From the NCBI RefSeq assembly GCF_037176765.1, contig NC_090022.1, positions 50,717,209-50,781,208 on the forward strand: a DNA stretch of 64,000 nucleotides. Reading direction: 5' to 3'. Shown here piece after piece: positions 21,940 to 33,541 of the stretch. The number at the start of each line of letters is the position of its first letter. Position 1 is the first letter of the stretch. This DNA is from Anolis sagrei. Taxonomy: Eukaryota > Chordata > Lepidosauria > Squamata > Anolidae. The translations under genes and the position numbers were made by a program. The notes beneath the pieces are model-generated. The model was given only the letters and a program-made list of their open reading frames with translations. It did not search any database and was not told the origin of the DNA.

Positions 21940-23800
21940 CCAGTCGTCTTAGCAGGAAGTGCTACCATGTGGTCCCCAAGTTAGAAAGTTTGCCTATGCC
22001 TGAGCTAGATCCAAAAAGAAGGAAAAACTAATGATTCTGCAGGATGGAATCATTTTCTTTTCTTCCCTTCACTTTCACTCTCTTTGCCAGTTCATCCCCT
22101 CTACCCAAACTCTATGGGCCATAAGAAATAATGGTGAGCCCATCCCACCTTTAGGTCATGGTTGTTTCCCATAACAGGCAACAGATACTAGGAATCCCTC
22201 ACGTACTCTAATAAAAATCAGTGTTTATGCAAAATGGTAGCCGCTCCTATCTGATGTAATAGAAACCTTTCATATATTTTGGAGGTGCATAGAAAAGGGT
22301 GCACCAATATGTGGAGCTCTTCACATGCCTACAATTTGTCAAATGGCATCATTTATTTATTTTATCAATCATTTCTGAAGAAATTTCATTTTTCAATTAG
22401 GCCACTAAATGAACCAGAAAATAGTAAGATTTCTTTATGGAGATCTTTATATTTTTTTCCCCAAACTCGGTTTGAACTAGACCACTTTGGGTAAAGTAGA
22501 CAGATAATTAGCATCTTTGGCAGTTCATTTCAGCCGCAGCCCATCACTGAAATTGTGCCCCCTCGCACATCAAGATGTTTCTGGAAGTGCTTGTCCTCCA
22601 TGTTAAATCATTATAATTAACGTGTGCTGCACCTACATTAGAAATGTATAAGTAAAGAACCCCTTATTATTATTTTAATGAATCATCATCTGAAGGAGTT
22701 CAGTGGGAATACCAACAAATCTCAGTGTTTTCTCTCAGTGATTAATAGTACAAGTGTATGTGTGTTTTAATGGGAAATATTAAGATATATTTATTTATTA
22801 GATTTTTATTGAACCTTTCCCCCAAAAATGAGATCAAGGTGGCTTCTTGTTAGGATAGCGGTGGACAATTTGTTAAATCTCCAGATGCTATTGGATGATT
22901 ACTCCCTTGAAATCTACTCCACATGGTGCATGGTGAAGGATTATGGGGAGCACAAGTTGCATATCCTTGTATCAGAAACTGTGGTTAGGATTGCAGTAGA
23001 TCAATCCCATGTACCCATTTGAGAATATACTTTCATACCCTTAATTCTCCCAGCCTGGAAAGTTCAACCTGATTAATCTTCTGCCCTCTCTCACTTTTTC
23101 ATTGACTTTTCCCATCCATTTCTCCCCCTTTGTTCTTTATCATCAACTTATATTAGTTGTTGCAAATTGAGTTCAAAATGCAAAAGCAATTAGCACTCAA
23201 CTCAGCAGAGTAGGGGCAAAACCAGAATTTTTTGCCTTCCCAGTAGGCTCAGACAAAAGCAAGCTGCTGCAGCCCTTCTAGATTCTTTATTCTTCTCATT
23301 AGTATCTTCTGCTGTGTTGACCAAACAGTAATGTCATGTGGCCACACATGTCCCAGTTTCACCTGTGAAAGATCAAAGGGCATACAATCTTTTTGTGTAA
23401 GAGTTCCTCTTATCTCTATCCATGTTGGTTTGATGAGGCCATGGTAGGAGATGGTGGTGTGTTGTTGTTGTTTCCATCCATGACAAGGAGAGGGAAATTA
23501 ACTCTGTCAGGTGCAGGTCTGACATAGTTTGGGCTTAATCTGTGGATGTGAATTGTTTTTGCTCCTGTGGATCAAATCTGTTCATACCATGTCCTCAGAA
23601 TGTCCTACCTGGAGCCTTATATCAGAAATGAGCACCTATGTCAGCAGGGTCTCCATGCTATTTGTACTCATCTGCCAGGAGCCCTCCGTTTCCATCACCA
23701 GAGCAACACTTTCATGCAGCCTGAGATCCCTCTTCTGGTTTCAAAGCAACCATAGAATTGCTCCCCAAAATATTTATTATAATGGTTGTAAAGAACTGGA
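21940..23800. other. gene-free stretch
   Basis: Nothing coding is recognised. There is an L2-type tail remnant at 22785-22830 and a weak MITE remnant at about 22850-22920. Confidence 0.45.
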
Positions 23801-23805
23801 TTTTT

Positions 23806-24025
23806 AATATACTTGGCCCTATGTATCCATGGATTCCCCATCCATGAATTTAATCATTCATGGCTTGAAAATATTTTTAAATCCCAAAAGGGAAACCTTA
23901 ATCCTTTCATTTTATACAAGGAACAGCATTTTAATACATCATTGTATATAATGGACTTGAGCATCTATGGATTTTGGTGTGCATGTCCTGGAACAAAACC
24001 CTAGTGGACACCAATGGTCCACTGT
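23806..24025 (+). mobile_element. Tigger-like MITE (type 3)
   Basis: It opens ACTTGGCCCTATGTATCCAT and closes GACACCAATGGTCCACTGT, which are imperfect inverted ends. The middle has GGACTTGAGCATCTATGGAT. This layout resembles short Tigger-derived elements of mammals. Confidence 0.6.
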
Positions 24026-24660
24026 ACATGAAAACAAACAATTAATGATTGCAGGACTATATGGGTTCCAACCATCTTTGTGGCCAATACTTGTTACTTG
24101 CCCAAGAACAATAAAAATGAAAACAAACATAAATTTCCCTTCCCAGCAGCATCTGCCCACCAGATGCTGCCCACCTGACTAAACCCTTTTCACTGTGTCT
24201 GGTAATATTCAAACTGCCACTAGTTTTTCTCCAACTTCTTGTCAAAGCAGGTGGAACTAAATGTGGTCAGCATCTAGCCACAACACAGCTGTGAACATTT
24301 TTAGTGTTTATTAAGCAAATAACTTCCAGCCACCAATGCCTACAGAGGAAAAAGACCAGGTGTTCAAATGTCTAGAGAGATGAAGATTTTATGTTTACAG
24401 AGAGGAATCTTGCAACAACAGTTAAAAAATCGTTTTGTCCTTTTTTGGTAAACATATTGTCATAATTCATCTGAAGGTCTCTTGATACAGCAACCAAGCA
24501 ATCTTTTAAAAATAAAAACCATGATAAAGTTTCATGGCTTCACCAGTGAAAGGTTGCAAAGACAATTTCCCTTAAAGATGATTAAAGGAAGATTGCTATA
24601 TTCCAAAGTATATCTCCTCAAATTTTCCAGTGACCCGTTTGTGGAGATTTTAGTAAGGTA

Positions 24661-24994
24661 CAGTAGAGTCTCACTTATCCAACCTTCGCTCATCCAACAT
24701 TCTGTATTATCCAATGCAGTCTGCCTCCCGTCCGGATCCACAGCTGTTTCAATACATTGCAATGTTTTGGGGCTAAATTTGCAAATACAGTAATTACTAC
24801 ATAACGTTACCATGTACTGAAATGCTTTTCTTGTTGATTTATTGGAAAACATGATGTTTTGGTGCTTAATTTGTAAAATCATAAGGTAATTTGATGTTTA
24901 ATAGGCTTTTCCTTAATCCCTCCTTATTATCCAACATTTTTGCTTATCCAACATTCTGCCGGCCTGTTTATTTTGGATAAGCGAGACTCTTCTG
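24661..24994 (+). mobile_element. Tigger/pogo-like non-autonomous transposon (type 1), full length with TA duplication
   Basis: The left end CAGTAGAGTCTCACTTATCC and right end TTGGATAAGCGAGACTCTTC are inverted repeats with few differences. TA flanks both ends (24659-24660 and 24995-24996), as expected for a Tc1/mariner-type insertion. The 334-bp body is AT-rich with further TTATCCAACATT motifs and no coding capacity. Confidence 0.8.
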
Positions 24995-25319
24995 TATTCA
25001 CTATGTTGCTAAGTTCCATGCTCTTGCTTGAATCTTTGATCGGAGCAGCTCCTTTTCCTTTTCTCTGTGTTGTGACTGCAGGAGTTTTTCTTCACTATGT
25101 GATACAAAAAGAGAATAAATCAGAATGCACAGGGCATCTAGGTGTCTGTACCATGCTGCAATCCAAGATTACAGAGTGTGACTTACATGAGCCTGTTGTG
25201 GCATGCTTCTTTCACCGGTGGGTCAATGTTGTGCATGTGCACACAAACTATCATGCCTCCTATTTTACAAGATTAGTTCAGATTGCGGTTTGTTTTGTCT
25301 TTGCTTCCCTTTGAGGCCA

Positions 25320-25435
25320 AGAGCGTGTAACTCAACCAAAGTGCCCAATCGCTTTTTATGGCCAAACAGGGATTCAAATCCTGTTCTCTAATGTCCATAG
25401 TTGAATGCTCAAACCACTACACTACACTTGTTCTC
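25320..25435 (-). mobile_element. tRNA-derived SINE fragment
   Basis: AAACAGGGATTCAAATCCTG (inverse of a B-box region), followed by CTCAAACCACTACACTACAC, matches the SINE heads at 62.3 and 4.9 kb. Confidence 0.55.
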
Positions 25436-25845
25436 TGGTTATAAAATTTACACTAAACAGCAAAGCAATTAGTGGCAAAATTCATTTTTGGGTTCCTCAT
25501 TTAAGTTAGTACAGTTGAGCTATCTTGTGACTGCTTGAACTCCTGCTGCCCTCCTGCGTTTAAGATAAGTAATTAAATGGCTAGTAAGCTGAACACATAT
25601 CCATCCTGTCTGATTCTTCACTGATCTATGAGAGGGATTATGTGTTGATTTATAAATATAGTTATCCTTTAAAATGCTCCAGCACACAGACTGTTTGATA
25701 TTATGGACTAATGTAGATGTAAGCAATTTAAACAAAAAGAAACAAAATGAAATTGCTTACACGAGATGAACTTTTGTCTGCTAATATGAGCTTCTTCAGT
25801 TGGCCAACATGATTTAACTCAAGATAGCTTTAATCAATTGGTTAA

Positions 25846-25846
25846 A

Positions 25847-25882
<36 letters not shown>

Positions 25883-26000
25883 TACTTTATTTATGCTCCA
25901 CCTTTCTCCCTGTGGGGACTCAAAGCAGCTATCAACCAGACACTTTGGTCACCATTTAAAACAAAGCAAATAAAAATTGCATATAAAAATCCCCCACTAA
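25846..26000 (-). mobile_element. (ATT)n with L2-type 3' end
   Basis: About 36 bp of ATT repeat is followed by TTTACTTTATTTATGCTCCA, CCCTGTGGGGACTCAAAGC and an A-rich stretch. Confidence 0.6.
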
Positions 26001-26011
26001 ATCTGCTGAAA

Positions 26012-26560
26012 TAGAATCATAGAATTGGAAGAGTACTTGTGGCCAACCAGTCCAACCCCTTGTCAAGAAGCAGGAAAATTGGATTCAAAGCACCCCTGAT
26101 AGATAGCCAGCCAGCCTGCCTCTGTTTAAAAGCCTGCAAAGAAGGAGACTCTACCTCATTCCTGGGCAGAGAGTTCCACTGCTGAACGGCTCTCACAGCC
26201 AGGAAGTTCTTCCTAATGTGGAATCAGGTGGAATCTCCTTTCCTGTAATTTGAAGCCATTGTTCCGCGTCCTAGTCTCCAGGGCAGCAGAAAACAAAGCT
26301 TGCTTCCTCCTCACTATGACTTCCCCTCACATATTTATACATGGCCAACATGTCTCCTCTCAGCCTTGTCTCCTGCAGGCTAAACATGCCCAGCTCTTTA
26401 AGCCACTCCTCATAGAGCTTGTTTTACAGACCATTGATTAATTTAGGGGCCTTCTTCTGGACACATTCCAGCTTGTCAACATCTTCCTTAAATTGCGGAG
26501 CCCAGCATTGGACACAGCATTCCAGTCTAGCTAATGTCATGCTCTTCCTGCAGAATTCCG
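26012..26560 (-). mobile_element. CR1 LINE, 3' part
   Basis: The minus strand carries the CR1 3' end (AATCATAGAATTGGAAGAG read on plus) and then coding sequence for the end of the CR1 ORF2 protein (inverse of the CR1 at 35.9-36.1 kb). It is 5' truncated and frame-broken. Confidence 0.85.
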
Positions 26561-26976
26561 ATATGTGTTCAGCCCACCATTCTCACCCATTCATTAGAGA
26601 TAAAATTTTAATTCAAAAGTGGAAAGTCTGTTTTGAGGTTGACCAGTGTTGAAAATATGGCTCTGGCTTTTGCAATGCCAAGAAGAATCTGCATTATTTC
26701 TTCCATGAGATGGAACCCAGAGTTCCTCCAGGCAGAACAAATGTGTTGAGAGAATGTGGTATGTGTTGCTGTAATTCCTGTGGTTTTTTTAAAAATATAT
26801 CTAGCAATGCTTCTGTTGCTCCTGGCTATTTTTTTGGCAATTTCTAGCAGCTGCTACATTATTTTATACTATCAAGTGTGTTTTTTCTTCTTCAAATCCA
26901 AGGCATGTGGAATTATATATGCCCTTTTCTTCTCCTCTCTTCCAGTTTCCATTAATGCAACATTCTTTAATTTCTC

Positions 26977-27165
26977 AGTTCTTGTGGGTTTTTTCGGGCT
27001 ATATGGCCATGTTCTAGAGGCATTTCTCCTGACGTTTCGCCTGCATCTATGGCAAGCATCCTCAGAGGTCTGCTGGAGCTGGGAAAAAGGGGTTTATATA
27101 TCTTGTGGGTTATATAAAACCCACAAGAACTGAGTGATTCCGGCCATGAAAGCCTTCGACAATAC
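26977..27165 (-). mobile_element. Penelope-like terminal fragment with short inverted ends
   Basis: TTTTTTCGGGCTATATGGCC, GTTTCGCCTGCATCTATGG and GTTTATATATCTTGTGGG identify the terminal repeat in reverse. CTCAGTTCTTGTGGGTTTT at 26977 is repeated inverted at about 27117-27135, so the copy could fold on itself. GGCCATGAAAGCCTTCGACA closes it. The hammerhead-like core at 27028-27068 is the best in the window. Confidence 0.65.
27028..27068 (-). ncRNA. hammerhead-ribozyme-like core, best copy
   Basis: On the minus strand the order is CCT, CTGAGGA, one T, a stem (GCTTGC with GCAGGC around a 7-nt loop), GAAA, CGTC, AGG. All core boxes of a hammerhead are present. CCT/AGG gives a 3-bp stem I, and stem III would be the self-complementary ACGT, which can only form between two molecules or units. 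Cleavage would be after GTC. The unpaired T before stem II is not canonical. Confidence 0.55.
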
Positions 27166-27604
27166 ATTCTTTAATTTGTTTTCCAATACCAGAAAAACTC
27201 ATTGCACTCTTCCAGTTTTTAGTAATTACCATCCAAGGGGATAACACTCATTACATTTTGAGTGACAAGATAGATTTTTTGCCATGGAAACCCAATTCTG
27301 GAGAAAATTATTAGTATTTTTAGATTCTTTTAACTATTTTAAACAGCGACAGTAAGAAAAGACACTTCATGCTAATGTTTTAAAAGAGAAGGAATATTAG
27401 TGAACTATGAACTGAGACATTGCTCATCTACATCTGTTCAGTTGCAAAAAGGCACTTGCATCTCTCAGACTAGTTGCCTCTCTTGTGATACAAAAGACAA
27501 GTCAGATGTTCTAATTGCACCACCTAGTGACTACAACCTGCCTTGTCCAACTGTGTTTTAAAGCCCTGATAACTCTCAGATCATTAAGAAGTGGACTTAA
27601 CTTA

Positions 27605-28045
27605 TTTCCTAATGAGATTGATTTTGTCATTTGGGAGTTGTAGTTGCTGGGATTTATAGTTCACCTACAATCAAAGAGCATTCTGAACTCCATTAATTAT
27701 GGAATTGAACCAAACTTGGCACACAGAACTCCCATGTGCAACAGAAAATATTGGAAGGGTTTGGTGGGCATTGACCTTGGGTTTTGGAGTTGTAGTTCAC
27801 CTACATCTAGAGAGCACTGTGGACTCAAACAATGATGGATCTGGACCAAACTTGGCACAAGAATACGCCCAAATATGAACAAAGATGAAGTTTGGGGGAA
27901 ATAGGCCTTGACATTTGGGAGTTGTAGTCACTGGGATTCACAGTTCACCTACAATCAAAGAGCATTCTGAACCCCACGAACGACAGAATTGGGGCAAACT
28001 TCCCACACAGAACGCCCATGACCAACAGAAAATATTTAAGGCCAC
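27605..28045 (+). mobile_element. SPIN-like hAT, internal fragment
   Basis: Alternating internal units (GGGAGTTGTAGTTGCTGGGA...AATCAAAGAGCATTCTGAAC at 27632 and 27919, GTTGTAGTTCACCTACATC at 27786) match the SPIN-like copies at 12948 and 32377. Neither terminal inverted repeat is present. Confidence 0.65.
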
Positions 28046-28124
28046 CCAGTCCAACTCTCTTCACCAGGGCAAGAAAATGTAATCAGAGCCCTCCTGACAA
28101 AGAGCCATCCAGTCATAAAGATAA

Positions 28125-28130
28125 ATAGAG

Positions 28131-28177
<47 letters not shown>

Positions 28178-28178
28178 T
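28125..28178. repeat. (GATA)n/(GA)n microsatellite
   Basis: Roughly nine GATA units pass into about eight GA units. Confidence 0.9.
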
Positions 28179-28392
28179 AATGATTCTCACACACAGATAT
28201 AGTATCATAGATTTGAAATGGACCCCTAAAGAAGGACTATGATATGTTGCATGTTCCAGAGTAGGCAAACCAGACACTCTCCACATCAACACTGACAAAG
28301 AAACAACAAAAAATACTGTTTACCCACAAGCATTGCTTTATTTTCCAGATCACTACACTGGGCCACAGCAACGCGTGACAGGGGATGGCTAG

Positions 28393-28427
<35 letters not shown>

Positions 28428-28432
28428 ATAGT
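28393..28432. repeat. (AAAT)n microsatellite
   Basis: About ten AAAT units, directly before a MITE-like segment. Confidence 0.9.
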
Positions 28433-28620
28433 ATTCCACTTTAATGACCATACTGCATCCCATGGGATTCTGGAGTTTGTAGTTTAGTGAGGTCCAAGAG
28501 CTCCCTGGGTGAGAATTCTAAATACTTCTTCCTAAACTGTAACTTCTGGGATTCTGTAGGATGTTGGCCTGGAAGTTAAAATAGACTAATAGTGCTATAA
28601 AGGTGTAGTCTGATAAGGAT
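28433..28620. mobile_element. palindromic MITE-like segment
   Basis: GGGATTCTGGAGTTTGTAGT and the inverse AACTGTAACTTCTGGGATTC face each other across a short centre. This layout is shared with other lizard MITEs in the window. Confidence 0.4.
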
Positions 28621-29940
28621 TTTACTCTATAAAAGCTTCTGCAACCAACTTTGCTCTCTTAATTAATTGCCATCCACAGTTGTTAAAAATCAACAACAGT
28701 CATTCATATATTAATTTAGTTTCAGAAGACATACTCAATTTCATGCTGAAATTCTTTCACTGAAGCACTCTGAAACTGCTAGTTTGGGTCGGGCGAAAGA
28801 ACACTTTGTTAAAACAACGTGCGCTTGATAGAAAACCTGGGTGAATTTACATAGAACATTGTTCTTATTCAGTGACTCATGTCATGGATGAACATTTTGT
28901 ACTGCTTACAATACATTTTAATAGCAGTATTCAGCTCCTTTGGGAAAGTGACATCTACTCCTTCGGAATATATATACTTTATTTACTCCTCCTCACTCAT
29001 AAGTATCCCTTATGCAGTTAAATTCCCAAAGGTATGACTACACAAGGATAGCACTGCAGAATGCTGAACTACTCCATTGTGTAACAGATGGTTTCAACTT
29101 ATTACTGCAGTCCCATTGTTGGAGAACCAAAAAGGATGTTACTTTTATTGTACTGTTGGAAGTTGCACCTAGGTTAAGTAGGGTGTGTGGGGCGGGGGAA
29201 GACCACTTTAATAATACGTGAACTTGTTCTACATTTCATATGAATAGCTGGGCACTGAGAGATCCCAACCTTGCCCTCTGCAGCTGTGATCCCAACAAAA
29301 TTCTTGCCCAGAACGCAGGGCAATTGGTACGGGAAGGATACCAATTGCACGGTTACCAATACTGTTAATTGCAGAGTATGTATAGTAATAATGATAATTA
29401 CAGTATCAAGTGAATCCAGCGCTTTTCTTTTTATCTTGTGCCAAGTTCTAAGATTTGCCTAGAATTTATAGGAATAAATCTAGCACAGTTCGTCCCAACC
29501 CCACCTCTTAGATTCAAATCTCATGATTAGTAAACATGAAACCTTATTTTTCAAAACAAATAGCATTTTGATTTAGTCTGGCAATGTTTAGTGGCCTCAG
29601 CTACAATCTGGCTGTTTATTTCGGAAGTACCCAACGACACAATTGTATGAGCCAAAGCAAAATTATGACCCTTTTTAAAACAACACTGCTTCCATATTGC
29701 TTTTGTTGCTGAATCTTATAAACTATTTTTCTTTACAAGTGCAACCTGCAACAAACTGTTTCACTGTGGAGTGCTTCCATCCACTTTTCAAGCAGCTAAG
29801 CTCTCTTTTCTATCTCACTGCCTCATTGTTTCCATCTATTTCCCTCCAATAGGCAAGTCAGTGTTTTATGCCCATCAAAAGTGCTCCAACTTCACTTGGC
29901 TCCTTGAGATTCCTCCCTTCACAATGGTTTCCTTCAACAA
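28621..29940. other. gene-free stretch
   Basis: No exon, RNA gene or clear repeat is recognised. Confidence 0.45.
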
Positions 29941-29944
29941 AGAT

Positions 29945-30200
29945 AGTAATAATATTCATCATCATCATCATCTTTATTTATGCCCCGCCACCATCTCCCT
30001 GAGGGGGACTCAGGGCAGCTAACATGAGGCCAAGCTCAAAGATACAACATAGTAAAATAAAATAAATATGCAAACAACAAAAATCATGTCACAATAAAAT
30101 ACATACAATAGCAAAATAAAGTAAACAAAGCAAAATAACATAATATAAAATTGAACACAGATATGTTGATGCTTCTGCATATTTTTGTTGTACCCTCCAG
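29945..30200 (-). mobile_element. L2-type 3' end with (ATC)n
   Basis: An ATC run, then CTTTATTTATGCCCCGCCAC, CCCTGAGGGGGACTCAGGGC and a long A-rich 3' UTR. Confidence 0.6.
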
Positions 30201-30299
30201 AGAGGATACATTTCAAGATGATCCAACGATACCTGAAATAATGGGTAATAGTGAACCCAATATTTTGATTATACCATACAGTCACAATAGAAGATATTG

Positions 30300-30845
30300 C
30301 TGTTGTTTATTTGTTCGCTTCTGACTCTTCGTGACCTCATGGACCAGCCCATGCGAGAGTTCTCTGTCGGCTGTGGCCGCCCCCAGTTCCTTCAGAGTCA
30401 AGCCAGTCACTTCAAGGATACCATCCATCCCTCCATCCATCTTGTCCTTGGTCAGCCCCTCTTCCTTTTTCCTTCAATTTTCCATTTTCATTGTCTTCTT
30501 CAAGCTTTCCTGTCTTCTCATTATGTGGCCAAAATACTCCATCTTTGCCTCCAATACTCTTCCCTCCAGTGAGTGGTTGGGCTTTATTTCCTGGAGTACA
30601 GACTGGTTTGATCTTCTTGCAGTCCAAGGTATTCTCAGAATTTTCCTCAAGCGCCACAGTTCAAAAACGTCTATCTTCCTTTGCTCACTCTTCCTTATTA
30701 TGGTCCAGCTTTCGCATCCATAGGTTACTACAGGGAATACCATTGCTTTAGCTATGCAGATCTTGGTTGCCAGTGTGATGTCTCTACTCTTCACTATTTT
30801 ATCGAGATTGGTCATTGCTCTCCTCCCAGTAGTAAACATGTATTT
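30300..30845 (-). mobile_element. RTE-BovB LINE, 3' end
   Basis: The minus strand encodes TNLDKIVKSRDITLATKICI, AMVFPVVTYGCESWTIIRKS and the EYFGHIMRRQESL region, i.e. the end of BovB ORF2. The plus strand opens with GTTCGCTTCTGACTCTTCGT, the inverse of the 3' terminus. It is 5' truncated; one long frame (30474-30839) survives. Confidence 0.85.
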
Positions 30846-31154
30846 TTTGGAGCACGGATAAGTGACTGTGGCTATTGAATCGGTGGATAAAGAGTTTGTG
30901 CTGTATATGAATGCACCACTTCATAAAATTATCACAAGGCATTTCCAGGGATCCATTTCTGAAATGTTAGGTGAATTGATCCAGAATAATACCATCGGCA
31001 TCCTGTCCATGAGGTTCTACTAGTTCAGATCGACCCAATCCAAGGCATAGACCAGAAAAATAAAAAAGGTTTATTTGCGTGACACAATGAAGGCAGCAAA
31101 GCTTTGTCCCATAACCAGGCCTGAAGCCAGATGGAAGTGAATCTAGACAGTGTG

Positions 31155-31272
31155 GTCTCCAAATTGTAGTCCTTCCAGGTGTTTTGGACTTCCAACTCCC
31201 AGAAGCTTCTGCTGCCTTGACCAATGGAGAGGGATTCTGGGAGATGAAGTCCAAAACACCAGGAAGACCAGA
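31155..31272. mobile_element. palindromic hAT-type MITE
   Basis: TTCCAGGTGTTTTGGACTTC at the left and GAAGTCCAAAACACCAGGAA at the right are inverted copies separated by about 50 bp. The same arm sequence appears in MITEs at 36288, 37068, 39119 and 41302. Confidence 0.6.
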
Positions 31273-31852
31273 GTTGATAGATAATATGTTTCATGCAGGA
31301 ACCCTGGAGCTGATAGTCAACAACGCACTCCAGGGCCATGTCCCAAAAAAGAATAATGGGAATTGGTTGGCAGTTATTCAGTGCCATGACTCTTATTTCA
31401 GTAATGGCCTCAACACAGCCTTTTTTAAAGCAGGAGGGAACACTGCCTTTATTCCAGTAGCCCTCCTTCTATATGTCATCAGAGCACTCAGTAATTGTAC
31501 TAGACAAATTATTAGACGATATTGTTTGTGAGTAATCACTAAAGATGAGACTTTTGCTTCAAAAGTACTTATTCCTTTTGGTGAATGTGATACTATTTAA
31601 AAAGAAAAAGAAGCTAGTGTACCTTTGGGGACAAAGCAGAAATGGCAATTATGTACACAATAAACGTTTCAAATAGCCATACAATATCTAATATCTAAAG
31701 CAGAAGTTCTTAATGGCATCATTATGCCATTTATTTATCTGGTTATAATAACAATTTGCTCTTAGCCTTGCACTTTTAATATTAAGGAAAAGAACAATGT
31801 TTTTTTTAAAAACAATTAGGCCATATTCAGATTAGTCACAGGGGAAATTAAG

Positions 31853-32003
31853 GTCCCTTCCACACAGCTGAATAAAATCTCACATGATTTGCTTTGAACT
31901 GGAATATATGGCAGTGTGGACTCAGGTAACCCAATTCAAAGCAGATATTGTGGGGTTTTCTGCCTTTATATTCTGGGATATAGGACTGTGTGGATGGGCC
32001 CCG
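31853..32003. mobile_element. palindromic MITE (GGCCCTTCCACACAG family), copy 1
   Basis: TCCCTTCCACACAGCTGAAT opens and ACTGTGTGGATGGGCC closes. The interior is a near palindrome around CAGTGTGGACTCAGGTAACC. Superfamily not assigned: no clear target duplication was seen. Confidence 0.65.
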
Positions 32004-32121
32004 GGAATGGACTTCAGTAAGATCTATTCTCATTCCCCCAACTGTAGTCAAAACAATCTCCCCTATACAATTGTCCCTCCAGATCTGTGGATTGGACTTT
32101 GGCAGATTTGATTACAATAAG

Positions 32122-32270
32122 GCCCCTTCCACCCAGCTGAATAAAATCCCACATTTTCTGCTTTGAACTGGAATATACGGCAGTGTGGACTCAGATAACC
32201 CAGTTCAAAGCAGATATGGTGGAATTCTCTGACCTGGTATTCTGGGTTATATGCCTGTGTGGAAGGGCCA
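32122..32270. mobile_element. palindromic MITE (GGCCCTTCCACACAG family), copy 2
   Basis: GGCCCCTTCCACCCAGCTGA opens and CCTGTGTGGAAGGGCC closes; it is collinear with copy 1, some 120 bp upstream. Confidence 0.65.
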
Positions 32271-32376
32271 TATGTAACATGATAAGTGCTCCTGGGCTGT
32301 GCATGTCATTTCCTAATTGATTATATCATAAAAACATGGAAAAGGTTTATTAAACTGCAAAAACTTTGTTTGAGAG

Positions 32377-33378
32377 CAGTGGTTCTCAACCTTCCTAATG
32401 CTGTGACCCCTTAATACAGTTCCTCATGTTGTGGTGATCCCCAACCATAACATTATTTTCATTGCTACTTTATAACTGTAATTTTGCTACTGTTATGAAC
32501 TGCAATGTAAATATCTGACATGCAGCATGTATTTTCATATACTGGACCAAATTTGGCACAAATACCCGATACACCCAAATTTGAATACTGATGGGGTTGG
32601 AGAGTGGGGATTGATTTTGTCATTTGGTAGTTGTAGTTGCTGGGATTTATAGTTAACCTAAAATCAAAGAGCATTCTGAACTCTACCAATGATGGAATTG
32701 AACCAGTCTTGGCACTCAGAACTCCCATGACCAACAGAAAATACTGGAAGGGGTTGGTGGGCAATGACCTTGAGTTTTGGAGTTGTAGTTCACCTACATC
32801 CAGAGAGCACTGTGAATTCAAACAATGATGGATCTGGACCAAACTTGGCACAAATACTCAATATATCCAAACATGAACACTAGTGGAGTTTGGGAAAAGT
32901 AGACCTTGACATTTGGGAGTTGCAGTTGCTGGGATATATAGTTCATCTACAATCAAAGAGCATTCTGAACCTTTTCGATTAAATTGGGCCAAACTTCTCA
33001 CACAGAACCCTCATGCCTTGAAGGACTCGCTGGAGCAAGCCTCCTTCCAGCCTCACACACTCTCCCTCACCTGCACATGCACACCATACTGCCATGCGCC
33101 AAGCACACCTGCTCTCCCCTCCCCACTTGGAGTCTCAGAAACAGCCCTCCCCTTGGCTGAGAGGCTGGCCAATAACAGTGGAAGAGGGCTTTTGGTGGAA
33201 GGATTTGCTGTGTGTTTCCAAAAAGAAAGAGAAGGACAGGTGGAGAGATCTTCAGCCTTCTCTGCCAAAGGAGTTCCTAAGACCATCAGAAATATATGTT
33301 TTCTGATGGTCTTTGGCAACCCCTCTGAAACCCCCTCAAGACCCCCAGGTGTCTTAACCCCCAGGTTGAGAAATGCTG
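32377..33378 (+). mobile_element. SPIN-like non-autonomous hAT transposon, full length
   Basis: The left end CAGTGGTTCTCAACCTTCC and right end CCAGGTTGAGAAATGCTG are inverted. The flanking 8-mers TTTGAGAG (32369-32376) and TTTTAGAG (33379-33386) differ at one base. The left 190 bp (CAGTTCCTCATGTTGTGGTG, GTTATGAACTGCAATGTAAA) and right 80 bp (TTTTCTGATGGTCTTTGGC) match SPIN as I remember it. The centre holds alternating units of about 140 bp and a G+C-richer 3' part. No transposase is seen. Confidence 0.8.
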
Positions 33379-33541
33379 TTTTAGAGAGACATCCTGTAGC
33401 ACATTTTGCTATCGTTTTTCAATGAATATCTCATCGAGTCTCAACCAATTCAACAGATTGTGGCAACGACACAATTTCTGGAATATAATAACTACTTTCA
33501 AAGTAAGTACAGCATAATTAAATAGGAAATAACACTTTCAA

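Noticed and set aside
21225-22031. Long open frames on both strands across 21.2-22.0 kb
   Set aside because: They are by-products of the polypyrimidine tract: compositions of Pro/Ser/Phe or Lys/Arg/Glu/Gly with no domain and no splice context.
30297-30751. Plus-strand frames over the BovB fragment at 30.3-30.8 kb
   Set aside because: The minus strand carries the recognisable BovB ORF2 end; the plus frames are shadows.
32913-33425. 170-codon frame in the 33-kb region
   Set aside because: It lies in the 3' part of the SPIN-like element and runs past its terminal repeat; no transposase motif is present.
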